From the NCBI GenBank assembly GCA_910580045.1, contig CAJTXF010000010.1:25787-60972 (forward strand): a stretch of DNA of 35,186 nucleotides, read 5' to 3'. Position 1 is the stretch's first letter, and each line of letters starts with the position of its first letter. Made by a program: the position numbers and the translations under genes. The stretch comes from an uncultured Eubacteriales bacterium. GTDB lineage: Bacteria; Bacillota; Clostridia; Oscillospirales; Acutalibacteraceae. This document shows positions 22,578 through 29,913 of the stretch, one piece after another. Under the pieces are notes generated by a model that saw only the letters and a list, made by a program, of their open reading frames with translations, ran no database searches and was not told the DNA's origin.

Positions 22578-22853
22578 TCATCCGGCAGCCTTAGGCGCCA
22601 GCTTGTCCAAAATCTCCTGCAGCTGCTCGGCAGTGGACTTCTCGCTGTCCTCACCCATCTGTTTGTCCAGCGCTTTATATAGAATCCTCAGAGTCTCGTC
22701 CTCTTCCATCAGCTGGCGCATGTCCTTGGCGTGCTTCATGTTCTCCACCATTGCCATAAACAGCTGGTTCATGCCCTCGGCGGACCTGCCAGCCGGTGCC
22801 TGCGGCTGGTGCTGCTCCATATTTCCCATGACGGTTTTGTTGGTTATCTGCAT
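22578..22853 (-). CDS. Hypothetical 91-aa protein between pheS and pheT
   Basis: A soluble helical protein: a polar start (MQITNKTVMGNMEQHQPQ), then GMNQLFMAMVENMKHAKDM and MEEDETLRILYKALDKQMG, ending in a Lys/Ala-rich helix. Met content is high. AAAGGAG lies 6 nt before the ATG, and the start is 10 nt past the pheS stop, so it is surely translated from the pheS message. No family recognised. An inserted gene at this place is unusual, as pheS and pheT normally abut. Confidence 0.78.
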   Translation of the reverse strand: MQITNKTVMGNMEQHQPQAPAGRSAEGMNQLFMAMVENMKHAKDMRQLMEEDETLRILYKALDKQMGEDSEKSTAEQLQEILDKLAPKAAG

Positions 22854-22865
22854 CGTGTTCTCCTT

Positions 22866-23894
22866 TTACGCTTGCTGGAACTGGCTGAGGGCTTTAAGGT
22901 TCCCGCTGTTCAAATCCCGGATATCCTTCACGCCGTATTTCATCATGACAAGCCGGGTCAGGCCCAGGCCAAAGGCAAAGCCTGTGTATTCCTCTGGATC
23001 CACGCCGCCCATTTTCAGCACATTGGGGTGAATCATCCCGCAGGGGCACAGCTCTACCCAGCCGGAGTGGTGGCAGGTGGAGCAGCCCTCGCCCCCGCAG
23101 ATAAGGCAGTTGATGTCCAGCTCAAAGCCCGGCTCTACAAAGGGGAAGAAGCCCGGGCGCAGCCGGACCTTTACCTCCCGCTCAAAAACCTGGGAGAGCA
23201 TGGTCTTCATAAAATATATCAGGTTGGAGATGGAGATGTTCTTGTCCACCATAATGCCCTCCATCTGGAAGAAGGTGGTCTCGTGGCTGGCGTCCGTGGC
23301 CTCGTTGCGGAAGCACCTGCCAGGGAAGATGGCCCGTACAGGCGCGCCGTACTTTTGCAGAATAAAGTTCTGTGCGGCGGAGGTGTGGGTTTTCAGCAGC
23401 TGGCCGTTCTCCAAATAATAGGTGTCCTGCATGTCCCGGGCCGGATGGTCCTTGGGGATGTTCACAGCCTCAAAGCACTCATAGTCTGTGACAATCTCCT
23501 TAAAGTCCTCCACAATAAAGCCCATGGAGCTGAAAATCTCCTCCAGCTGGCGCTGCACCAGGGTGATGGGGTGGTAAGAGCCTGTCAGCCCTTTGGAGGG
23601 CAGGGTTACGTCGTAGCGCTCCACGGCGGCAATCTCCCGCTGCTCCTCTGCGGCACGGATGCTCTCTACCCGTTGGGCCAAGCGCTCCTCCACCTGCTTT
23701 TTCAGCTGGTTGATATGCTGGCCCAGCTCTTTCTTCTCCTGGGCGCCCACGTCCTTCAGGCTTTTCAGCAGCCCGGTTACAGAGCCCTTCTTGCCCAGAT
23801 AGGCCACCCGCAGCTGTTCTACAGCGTCGCTGCTCATGGTACGGGACAGCTCCTGCTCAAAGCTCTCTCGAAGGCTGTCGATTTTTTCCTTCAT
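22866..23894 (-). CDS. pheS: Phenylalanyl-tRNA synthetase alpha subunit
   Basis: Catalytic subunit, 342 residues: N-terminal coiled coil (about 1-90), then the class II core with motif 2 (FRNEATDASHETTFFQMEG) and motif 3 (GFAFGLGLTRLVMMKYGV). A Cys-rich stretch CLICGGEGCSTC followed by WVELCPCGMIHP is the variant common in clostridia and may bind zinc. The start at 23894 gives the usual length; a longer frame to 24410 runs antisense to the neighbouring gene. AAAGGA lies upstream. Promoter at 23953-23981. Confidence 0.98.
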   Translation of the reverse strand: MKEKIDSLRESFEQELSRTMSSDAVEQLRVAYLGKKGSVTGLLKSLKDVGAQEKKELGQHINQLKKQVEERLAQRVESIRAAEEQREIAAVERYDVTLPSKGLTGSYHPITLVQRQLEEIFSSMGFIVEDFKEIVTDYECFEAVNIPKDHPARDMQDTYYLENGQLLKTHTSAAQNFILQKYGAPVRAIFPGRCFRNEATDASHETTFFQMEGIMVDKNISISNLIYFMKTMLSQVFEREVKVRLRPGFFPFVEPGFELDINCLICGGEGCSTCHHSGWVELCPCGMIHPNVLKMGGVDPEEYTGFAFGLGLTRLVMMKYGVKDIRDLNSGNLKALSQFQQA

Positions 23895-23952
23895 CTTCCA
23901 ACGTCCTTTCCTTGCAATTGGATGCCCATTGCTTTTGAAATCTAGCCTGCTT

Positions 23953-23981
23953 ATTATACCACTTCCAGCACAGGCTTTCAA
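23953..23981 (-). promoter_or_regulatory. pheS promoter
   Basis: On the minus strand TTGAAA (23976-23981), 17 nt, TATAAT (23953-23958). The leader is about 50 nt, so no room for a T-box. Confidence 0.9.
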
Positions 23982-24020
23982 GTTTTTTTCGTCTGGGCAA
24001 AATACATGCGCAAAATACCG

Positions 24021-24049
24021 TTGCATTGTGTGTCTTTCTATGTTATAAT
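24021..24049 (+). promoter_or_regulatory. Promoter of the two-TM protein gene
   Basis: TTGCAT (24021-24026), 17 nt, TATAAT (24044-24049), divergent from the pheS promoter. Confidence 0.85.
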
Positions 24050-24087
24050 AAACAAATATAAGCGATTGCCGGGAAAGGAATTTCAAG

Positions 24088-24627
24088 ATGAACGATGTAT
24101 TTGTAGAACGGATGGTAAAAAAGAAGTTTGAGAGCGTGGACGCGCTGGTGGTGGCCGGGGTTGTGGCGGGAATTTTTGTGCTCACCTTCATCGGCTTTGT
24201 GGTGGGCGTGCTGATTGTGCCCTTCCCCATGCTCACCCTGCTGATTGCCGCTGGAGCAGTGTTCGGGGGATATAAGCTGGTGTCGGCCCGGATGCTGGAA
24301 TTTGAGTACAGCCTGACCAACGGCTTTGTCACTGTGGACAAGATTATGAACCGCTCCACCCGCAAGCGGATGACCTCCTTTGAGTGCGACTCCTGCGAGG
24401 ACATCGGCAAGTTTACGGAGAACGAGGCCCGCCTGAAGACCCGCTCCTTTGACGCCAGGGTCTATGCCACCCAGTTCGGGGACCACCGGGACTCCTGGTA
24501 CATGATTGTGCGCAGCGGCAAGACCGGCAAGACTTTGGTGGTCTTTGACCCGGACGAGGATTTGCTGGAGGCCATTAAGAAGTTTATCCCCCGTTCCCTG
24601 AAATTCGAGAAGTTCGGACGGGGATAA
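24088..24627 (+). CDS. Two-TM hypothetical protein (possibly DUF6106)
   Basis: A 179-residue protein. A short basic start (MNDVFVERMVKKKFESVD) is followed by two membrane helices (about residues 19-42 and 45-66), then a soluble beta-rich domain with EFEYSLTNGFVTVDKIMNR, RKRMTSFECDSCEDIG and TGKTLVVFDPDEDLLEAIKKFIPR. The layout is that of clostridial proteins I recall as DUF6106, similar to PH-like membrane-linked domains; the link is tentative. GGAAAGGAA lies upstream of the ATG. Function unknown. Confidence 0.8.
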   Translation: MNDVFVERMVKKKFESVDALVVAGVVAGIFVLTFIGFVVGVLIVPFPMLTLLIAAGAVFGGYKLVSARMLEFEYSLTNGFVTVDKIMNRSTRKRMTSFECDSCEDIGKFTENEARLKTRSFDARVYATQFGDHRDSWYMIVRSGKTGKTLVVFDPDEDLLEAIKKFIPRSLKFEKFGRG

Positions 24628-24641
24628 GGAAAGAAGCGGAA

Positions 24642-24670
24642 GCGGCCGGGCGCAGAGCCTGGCCGCTGTT
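24642..24670 (+). terminator. Probable terminator
   Basis: GCGGCC (24642-24647) pairs with GGCCGC (24661-24666), with an inner GGC/GCC pair, then TGTTTGC. The U-tract is weak. Confidence 0.6.
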
Positions 24671-24724
24671 TGCTGGAGAGGGAATCACTGCCCATAAGGT
24701 GTTTATCCGCTGTGAATACAGGCT

Positions 24725-24905
24725 CTGAGTATGTGAATCCGCAGGGGATGCTGTTATGGTAAAAGCCGAAAAACTGCGTGTTCCAGAGTTTGGACATTGC
24801 CACCATCATAGGAAACGGCATACGCTCTCTTTTGGGGAATGCTTCCAGGTAAATGCGTCTGATGGCCGTGCTGCGCATTTTCACGTTTTGTATTTCCAGC
24901 CGCAT
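24725..24905 (-). pseudogene. Truncated GNAT-family acetyltransferase
   Basis: ATG at 24905 behind GGGGGTG reads MRLEIQNVKMRSTAIRR, then IYLEAFPKRERMPFPMM, then FFGFYHNSIPCGFTY. This is the N-terminal third of a GNAT acetyltransferase: the EAFPxxER helix and the FYxxxxxCGFTY strand are typical. After about 60 codons the homology stops and the frame runs on antisense to the neighbouring gene, so the acetyl-CoA-binding part is missing. A 3' deletion is inferred. 24906-24978 holds nothing recognised. Confidence 0.7.
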
Positions 24906-24978
24906 ATTGCTTCACCCCCGCAAATGACAATTTGACGGATTGGATTTTCAACCCGCCCCGAAAGCCAAAAGGCGAAGT

Positions 24979-26169
24979 TCACGGCAGCAGCTGGTTATAA
25001 ATGCTGTCCATCTTGCCGTCCTTGAGGTACACCCTGGGCACCCGCTTGGACAGGGCGCAGACCACCTCATAGTTGATGGTCCCCTCCCAGGAGGCCAGCT
25101 CTGCGGCTGTAATTTCCTCTGCTCCGTCCCGGCCGATAAGGGTCACACGCTCGCCGGTAGGCACCTCTCCCAGGGCGCTTACGTCTGCCATCAGCTGGTC
25201 CATGCAGATTCTTCCCAGCACAGGGCAGCGCCTGCCCTGTATCAGCACCTGGGCCCCGCCCTGCTCCAAGCGGCGGGAATAGCCGTCCGCGTAGCCCACA
25301 GGCACTGTGGCCACCCGCATCTCCTGCTGGGCAGTGAAGGTTCTGCCATAGCTTAGAGTCGCGCCGGGCAAAATGGTCTTCACATGGGACACCACGGAGC
25401 GCAGAGACAGCACAGGCCGCAGGTTTGGGGCGCTGCGCAGGCTTTGGGAGGGCATCAGCCCATACAGCACCACCCCGGCCCGGACCATGTCCATGTGGGA
25501 GAGGGGGTAGTCGAACACAGCGGCGGAGTTGGCGCAGTGCCGCACAGAAAAGCGCAGACCCTCCCGGCCCAGAGCTTCTGTCATCTCCTTAAAGCACCCG
25601 AACTGGCGCATGGTAAAGCTGTCCCCTGCCCGGCCTTCGTCAGACACAGCGAAGTGGGTGAAGATGCCCTCTGGGAGAAGCCCGGGCAAAGTGCAGGCAG
25701 TTTTCACCGCCCCAATCGCGGCCTCGTCCCGGTTGATATCCTGAAAGGTGAAGCCCAGGCGGCCCATGCCAGTGTCAATTTTGGCGTGAATCTTCACCCG
25801 GACGCCGGCCCCCTGGGCGTATTGGGACAGCTCTTGGGCATATTCCCCGGAATACACACACTGGGAGATATCCTCCCGGGCCAGAACAGCAGCCTCCTCA
25901 GCGGGAGTAAAGCCCAGCACCAGCACAGGTCGGGAGATGCCTCCCTGGCGCAGCTGCAGGGCCTCCTCCAGATTGGACACAGCGAACCAGCCCGCGCCCT
26001 GCATTTCCAGCTCTTTTGCCATCCGGACGGCCCCGTGGCCGTAGCCGTCAGCTTTCACCACACAGCAGATTTCCGTCTGAGGGTTGGCGGCGGCGCGCAC
26101 AGTTTGGAAGTTGTGAGAGAGGGCATCCAAGTCGATTTCCGCCCAGGTCCTTCGCAGGATTTCTTTCAT
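24979..26169 (-). CDS. alr: Alanine racemase
   Basis: PLP enzyme that interconverts L- and D-alanine for peptidoglycan. The 396-residue product has the PLP lysine K39 in VVKADGYGHG, the catalytic Y274 in LSYGRTF, IDTGMGRLGF (131-140), RHCANSAAVF, and a C-terminal beta domain with GYADGYSRR, LGRICMDQLM. Length is normal. GGGGAGG lies upstream of the ATG and a promoter at 26224-26252. Just beyond that promoter is a compound palindrome (26269-26357). Confidence 0.98.
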   Translation of the reverse strand: MKEILRRTWAEIDLDALSHNFQTVRAAANPQTEICCVVKADGYGHGAVRMAKELEMQGAGWFAVSNLEEALQLRQGGISRPVLVLGFTPAEEAAVLAREDISQCVYSGEYAQELSQYAQGAGVRVKIHAKIDTGMGRLGFTFQDINRDEAAIGAVKTACTLPGLLPEGIFTHFAVSDEGRAGDSFTMRQFGCFKEMTEALGREGLRFSVRHCANSAAVFDYPLSHMDMVRAGVVLYGLMPSQSLRSAPNLRPVLSLRSVVSHVKTILPGATLSYGRTFTAQQEMRVATVPVGYADGYSRRLEQGGAQVLIQGRRCPVLGRICMDQLMADVSALGEVPTGERVTLIGRDGAEEITAAELASWEGTINYEVVCALSKRVPRVYLKDGKMDSIYNQLLP

Positions 26170-26223
26170 ATCTATCTGCCTCCCCGGCTGGGAATGTATT
26201 TTTGTTTAACGGTCAGTCATTCC

Positions 26224-26252
26224 ATTATATCATGTGCTGCCCTGGTTGGCAA
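26224..26252 (-). promoter_or_regulatory. alr promoter
   Basis: On the minus strand TTGCCA (26247-26252), 17 nt, TATAAT (26224-26229). Confidence 0.8.
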
Positions 26253-26263
26253 GGCCATGGCTT

Positions 26264-26362
26264 TTAAGGGGAGTGTCCAAATCACAGAGATAATCATCTG
26301 TGTTCCCCCGCCCTGCGGGCGGGGGAACACGAAAAACCCCTCGGAACGGACACTCCCGCTTT
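26264..26362. repeat. Compound palindrome with terminal inverted repeats
   Basis: GGGAGTGTCC (26269-26278) and GGACACTCCC (26348-26357) are perfect inverted repeats at the outer ends. Inside are CACAGA/TCTGTG (about 26283-26302) and a 14-bp stem of GTGTTCCCCCGCCC with its complement around loop TGC (about 26300-26330), which share the TGTG. The unit of about 90 bp is unlike a terminator and codes for nothing. It lies between the alr promoter and the phosphoesterase gene and may be a short mobile palindrome or a structured RNA. Confidence 0.75.
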
Positions 26363-26433
26363 GAAGAGAGCGCCCATTCCCAGAGGGCTGCAGGGGACGC
26401 AGAATAAATTTCCCACTAAGGAGGAACCACCAA

Positions 26434-26979
26434 ATGAAATGGCTCATTGCATCTGACATTCACGGCTCAGCCCACTACTGCCGCCTGCTTTTGCAGGCTT
26501 TTGTCCAGGAACAGGCAGATAAGCTCCTGCTTTTAGGGGATATTCTGTACCACGGCCCCCGGAACGATTTGCCCCAGGGCTATGCCCCCAAGGAGGTCAT
26601 CGCGCTGCTGAACCCCCTGGCGGATAAAATTTTCTGCCTGCGGGGCAACTGTGAGGCTGAGGTGGACCAAATGGTTCTCAGCTTCCCGGTTTTGGCCGAA
26701 TACTGCCTGCTGGAAGCTGCCGGCCATCTTATCTTCGCCACCCACGGCCATTGCTACAATCTGGCGTCTCCCCCCGCGCTCTCTGGGGGAGACGTGCTCC
26801 TCCACGGCCATACCCATGTGCCCGCCAAGCAGAGCGCCCCCCCTGGCTGGTGGTACCTGAACCCAGGCTCTGTGTCCATCCCGAAAGAGAACAGCCCCCA
26901 CAGCTATATGATTCTGGAAGACGGCCTGTTCCTCTGGAAGCGGCTGGACGGCACAGAGTTCGACCGGCTGAGTCTGTAA
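26434..26979 (+). CDS. yfcE: YfcE/MJ0936-type metallophosphoesterase
   Basis: A 181-residue calcineurin-like phosphodiesterase. Metal ligands are visible: D8 and H10 in SDIHG, D36 in GDILYHG, N and C in RGNCEAE, THGH near residue 107, and HGHTHVP near 128. Members hydrolyse phosphodiesters such as bis-p-nitrophenyl phosphate; the natural substrate is unknown. Length is normal. TAAGGAGG lies 8 nt before the ATG. It has its own terminator. Confidence 0.92.
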   Translation: MKWLIASDIHGSAHYCRLLLQAFVQEQADKLLLLGDILYHGPRNDLPQGYAPKEVIALLNPLADKIFCLRGNCEAEVDQMVLSFPVLAEYCLLEAAGHLIFATHGHCYNLASPPALSGGDVLLHGHTHVPAKQSAPPGWWYLNPGSVSIPKENSPHSYMILEDGLFLWKRLDGTEFDRLSL

Positions 26980-26988
26980 GGCAGCTGA

Positions 26989-27024
26989 AAAAAGCCCCCG
27001 CTTCTTGGGAAGCGGGGGCTTTTT
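26989..27024. terminator. Bidirectional terminator
   Basis: AAAAAGCCCCCGCTTC (26989-27004), loop TTGG, and its complement (27009-27024) form a 16-bp stem. The U-run is part of the stem on both strands. It ends yfcE and the convergent Mrp operon. Confidence 0.95.
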
Positions 27025-27042
27025 GCTTTTCACATGGTATGC

Positions 27043-27879
27043 TTACAGGCTTTCCAGCTTGTCCGCGGCAGCTTCCAGCCAATCGCCACCGAACAGCTCA
27101 ATAATGCCCCTGTCGCAGGCGCTGGCTAAGGTGGGGTCAATGGGCAGCCGTCCCAGTACAGACAGGGCGTATTTGGCGGCCACCTCGTCAATATGGCTTT
27201 CGCCGAACAGGCTGACCTTTTTGCCGCAGTCCGGACACTGGAAGTAGCTCATATTCTCCACCAGGCCCAGCACGGGAATGTTCATCAGCTTTGCCATTTC
27301 CACTGCCTTGGACACAATCATGCCCACCAGCTCTTGGGGTGAGGTGACAATGATGATGCCGTCCACAGGCAGGGATTGGAACACAGTCAGGGGCACATCG
27401 CCGGTGCCGGGGGGCATGTCCACAAACATGTAATCCACATCGCCCCACACCACCTCGGACCAGAACTGCTTGATGGCCCCGGCAATCACCGGGCCCCGCC
27501 ACACCACAGGGGCGGTCTCCTCATCCAGCAGCAGGTTAATGCTCATCACCTTGATTCCGGTCTTGGTGTCCCGGGGATACAGGCCATTTTCATCAGCCAT
27601 TGCCCGTCCCTTCAGGCCAAAGCACTTGGGGATGCTGGGCCCAGTGATGTCCGCGTCCAGAATGGCCACCGCGTTCTCCCGGCGGCGCAGGATAGTGGCC
27701 AGCAGAGAGGTGACCAGGGACTTGCCCACGCCTCCTTTGCCGCTGACCACGCCAATGACCTTTTTCACATGGCTCAAATCGTTCAGCTTTTCCAGCATAC
27801 TCTCTGGCTCCTGCCGGGAAGGGCAGTCCACCCCACAGGAGGAGCAGTCATGGGTGCAGTTTTCTACAGTTTCGCTCAT
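27043..27879 (-). CDS. Mrp/NBP35-type Fe-S carrier ATPase
   Basis: A 278-residue P-loop ATPase (Mrp, ApbC, NBP35 group) that carries and inserts iron-sulfur clusters. The deviant Walker A is GKGGVGKS at residues 47-54; other motifs are ILDADITGPS, DYMFVDMPPGTGD and a bridging CPDC (C215, C218). The N terminus has four cysteines (C8, C12, C15, C19) as in NBP35-like proteins, a likely extra cluster site. AGGAG lies 6 nt before the ATG. It follows a hypothetical gene and an LD-carboxypeptidase gene in the same direction. Confidence 0.95.
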   Translation of the reverse strand: MSETVENCTHDCSSCGVDCPSRQEPESMLEKLNDLSHVKKVIGVVSGKGGVGKSLVTSLLATILRRRENAVAILDADITGPSIPKCFGLKGRAMADENGLYPRDTKTGIKVMSINLLLDEETAPVVWRGPVIAGAIKQFWSEVVWGDVDYMFVDMPPGTGDVPLTVFQSLPVDGIIIVTSPQELVGMIVSKAVEMAKLMNIPVLGLVENMSYFQCPDCGKKVSLFGESHIDEVAAKYALSVLGRLPIDPTLASACDRGIIELFGGDWLEAAADKLESL

Positions 27880-27901
27880 GGGAATCTCCTATCTTTTTCG
27901 T

Positions 27902-28558
27902 TTAGTCTTGGATTTGGTTCGTGGTTTTATACTCAGCAATCAGCCCGTCTATCACGCTTTGGGCATAGGCCCGGGCTGTTTTTTCCACGTCCTCACCCTT
28001 GGGCACGCCGCCAAAGGCCGCCAGCGCCCAGGGGTCGTTGAGGGCCAGTCGCCCGCCCCACAGCAGGGCCTCCTCCTGGCGGAAAGCCATATCCCGCTGG
28101 GCCTCTGTCATATCACCTCGGAAATAGGGAGAACCGGAGAACTTATATTTCTCCACCAAATGGTTGTGGGGGTTGGCAAAGCTCAGATTCTCCTGGTGGG
28201 CCTGGGCGTAGTAGGTCTCGACTTTCTGCCGTGTGCCCTCATACTGGCAGACCAGGGACTCCATATAGCTTTTGGCGTAGATGCTATGGTCCGGGTCCAC
28301 AGCGGCGTTCCAGTTCACTTCCAGTTGGTGGCTCTGCCGCCACTGCTGTACCTGAGCCATAAGCGCGTCCTTATCCACCCCCTCCGGCAGGGTTTCCAGC
28401 CGGGAGAAGCGGGCGGCCTCCTGGGCCCTCAGCCCCTCCTGGGATATCTCTACCGAATCCGTGCGGGGCGCTTGTCTCTCTGCCCCCACTTGGGGCTTTG
28501 CCCATGTGCCGGCCTTCATGGGGGAAATTTGGGTTGCGGAATCAATACGGATAGTCAT
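27902..28558 (-). CDS. Hypothetical protein with FlgM-like N-terminal motif
   Basis: A 218-residue soluble protein. The start, MTIRIDSATQISPMKAG, a flexible linker and DSVEISQEGLRAQEAAR resemble FlgM-like or flagellar-associated proteins, where DxVxIS precedes a helix. The rest is helical, with DHSIYAKSYMESLVCQYEG, NPHNHLVEKYKF and ARAYAQSVIDGLIAEYK. No membrane helix or signal peptide. I do not know the family. GAGGG lies 6 nt before the ATG. It sits between the LD-carboxypeptidase and Mrp genes, 60 and 22 nt away, so the three may be one operon. Confidence 0.75.
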   Translation of the reverse strand: MTIRIDSATQISPMKAGTWAKPQVGAERQAPRTDSVEISQEGLRAQEAARFSRLETLPEGVDKDALMAQVQQWRQSHQLEVNWNAAVDPDHSIYAKSYMESLVCQYEGTRQKVETYYAQAHQENLSFANPHNHLVEKYKFSGSPYFRGDMTEAQRDMAFRQEEALLWGGRLALNDPWALAAFGGVPKGEDVEKTARAYAQSVIDGLIAEYKTTNQIQD

Positions 28559-28618
28559 AGGGTTCCCTCACTCTCAGAAAATCTTCTCTATAATTAGTCG
28601 GCAGATTTTGGAGAAAAG

Positions 28619-29545
28619 TTATATCCCTTGCAAATATACCAGCCCGCCCTCTGTGTCCAGCCGGGCCCGCCGCCCAATGGGCAGAATGGCGTGGTTGGCT
28701 CCGTGGCCGAAGTCGTCGCAGTACACCACCGGAATCCCCTGCCGCTCTCCCAGCACCCGCAGCCGGGCATAGAGATTGGGACAGGGGCTGTCAGAGTAAT
28801 TGCCGAAGACCAGCCCGCACACAGACTTCATAAAATCGCTCTGCTCAATATACCCCAGCATAGCGCTCACATGGTCCTCTCCTCCGAACATCTGATGGTC
28901 CTCCAGGAACAGGATGTGGGGTTCGTTCAAATCTACCGGGAAGTATTCCGTACCCAGCAGCAGGGCGAAGTTCATGGTATAGCCGCCGCACAGCACGCCC
29001 TCCGCCCGGCCGGGGCTCAGGCACAGCCAGGGGGAATTCCTCTCATGGACCTCCATGCTGTCGCTGAGGATGTGCCCCTCAAAGTGGCGGCGGTTATAGT
29101 CGATCCAGTCCGTAAAGAGAGTGGGGTCCTGGCCATAATAGGTCTCCAGGCCGGTTCTGGCCCAGACGGCGTTGAGAATGCTGGTGCCGTCGCTGTAGGA
29201 GCAGACGCGCTTGGGGTTCTGCCGGAACAGTTCATAGTCCAGCCAGGGCAGCACCTCCGGCGCGCCCTCGCCCCCGCCGAACAGGATGTACTCCACCCGG
29301 GGGTCCGCCGCCAGCTGGTTCAGGTCCGCGCCCCGCTCCTGGTCGGAGGCCAGAAAGCCCCAGGTCTTCTTATACATGTTCTCCGCCTGGACAACGGAGA
29401 AGCCCTCCTTTTCCATGGCGGCGGTAATTTTCTTATACTCCCGGCTCCAGGGTATCTCCTGGCCGGGCGCAGCCTCATAGAGAGGAATATGACTGGGAGA
29501 GCACAGGCCGATGGTTCCGGACCGGCTCAGCGGGCGAGCTCGCAT
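28619..29545 (-). CDS. ldcA: LD-carboxypeptidase, S66 family
   Basis: A 308-residue serine peptidase of the S66 (LdcA) family, which removes the terminal D-alanine from murein tetrapeptides in recycling; some relatives (MccF) detoxify microcin C. The nucleophile is S118 in SYSDGTS, with the Glu in FLEDHQ and the His in GHGANHAILPIGRRARLD completing the Ser-Glu-His set. N-terminal TIGLCSPS also fits. No signal peptide, so cytoplasmic. The ATG at 29545 has AAAGGAG 8 nt upstream; the longer frame to 29611 has no site. Confidence 0.93.
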   Translation of the reverse strand: MRARPLSRSGTIGLCSPSHIPLYEAAPGQEIPWSREYKKITAAMEKEGFSVVQAENMYKKTWGFLASDQERGADLNQLAADPRVEYILFGGGEGAPEVLPWLDYELFRQNPKRVCSYSDGTSILNAVWARTGLETYYGQDPTLFTDWIDYNRRHFEGHILSDSMEVHERNSPWLCLSPGRAEGVLCGGYTMNFALLLGTEYFPVDLNEPHILFLEDHQMFGGEDHVSAMLGYIEQSDFMKSVCGLVFGNYSDSPCPNLYARLRVLGERQGIPVVYCDDFGHGANHAILPIGRRARLDTEGGLVYLQGI

Positions 29546-29566
29546 AGAGCATTCTCCTTTCGTGGC

Positions 29567-29594
29567 TTGATATATAAGTGGGATATGGTATAAT
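29567..29594 (+). promoter_or_regulatory. Orphan plus-strand promoter
   Basis: TTGATA (29567-29572), 16 nt, TATAAT (29589-29594). It points away from ldcA into 29600-29890, which holds no gene but a MITE and two hairpins. The 29546-29913 gap contains this promoter, the MITE and the terminators. Confidence 0.65.
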
Positions 29595-29656
29595 GCACAT
29601 ATAGGGGACATTGCCGCACAGCGGCCAGCCCACCTAATGAAATGAAACGCTCTTTA

Positions 29657-29824
29657 CTAGGGCGTGTTCACATAAGCGTTCGTACGCGTCTTTTGGGCAA
29701 ATTTTTGCCATCTTCCACGTTGAAAATTCTTGAAGTACGCCAGTACATCTGCGAATTTTCGCCTTGAATCTGACAAAAATTTACTCCAAAATCCGCATGG
29801 TCAGCTTATGTGAACATGCCCTAG
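29657..29824. mobile_element. MITE-like element, 168 bp, CTAG-flanked
   Basis: Left end 29657-29677 and right end 29804-29824 match as inverted repeats at 20 of 21 positions (CTAGGGC, then TGTTCACATAAGC). CTAG is present at both ends. Interior: CGTCTTTTGG, then CCATCTTC, then GTTGAAAATTC, which is shared with the element at 34077. No transposase. It inserted at the foot of a hairpin (29821-29851) whose other arm also ends CTAG. Confidence 0.85.
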
Positions 29825-29890
29825 CCGCTTGGGGCTCAGCCAAGCGGCTAGCTCGCTTCAAAAACCCCTCACCGGAAGGGGTTCTTTTAT
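29821..29890. terminator. Two hairpins ending the kinase operon
   Basis: AACCCCT (29863-29869) and AGGGGTT (29877-29883) form a stem with U-rich tracts on both sides: CTTTTATT on the plus strand, TTTTG on the minus strand. Next to it, a 12-bp stem CTAGCCGCTTGG (29821-29832) with 29840-29851. The first is the terminator of the histidine kinase gene. Confidence 0.85.
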
Positions 29891-29913
29891 TATAGCGGTC
29901 TGGCAGGGAGATG

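Noticed and set aside
23895..24087. T-box upstream of pheS
   Set aside because: Leader is about 50 nt and lacks the AGGGTGGNACCGCG core.
24462..24905. 147-aa complete protein on the minus strand
   Set aside because: Only the first 60 codons resemble a GNAT protein; the rest is antisense to the two-TM gene, so it is listed as a truncated remnant.
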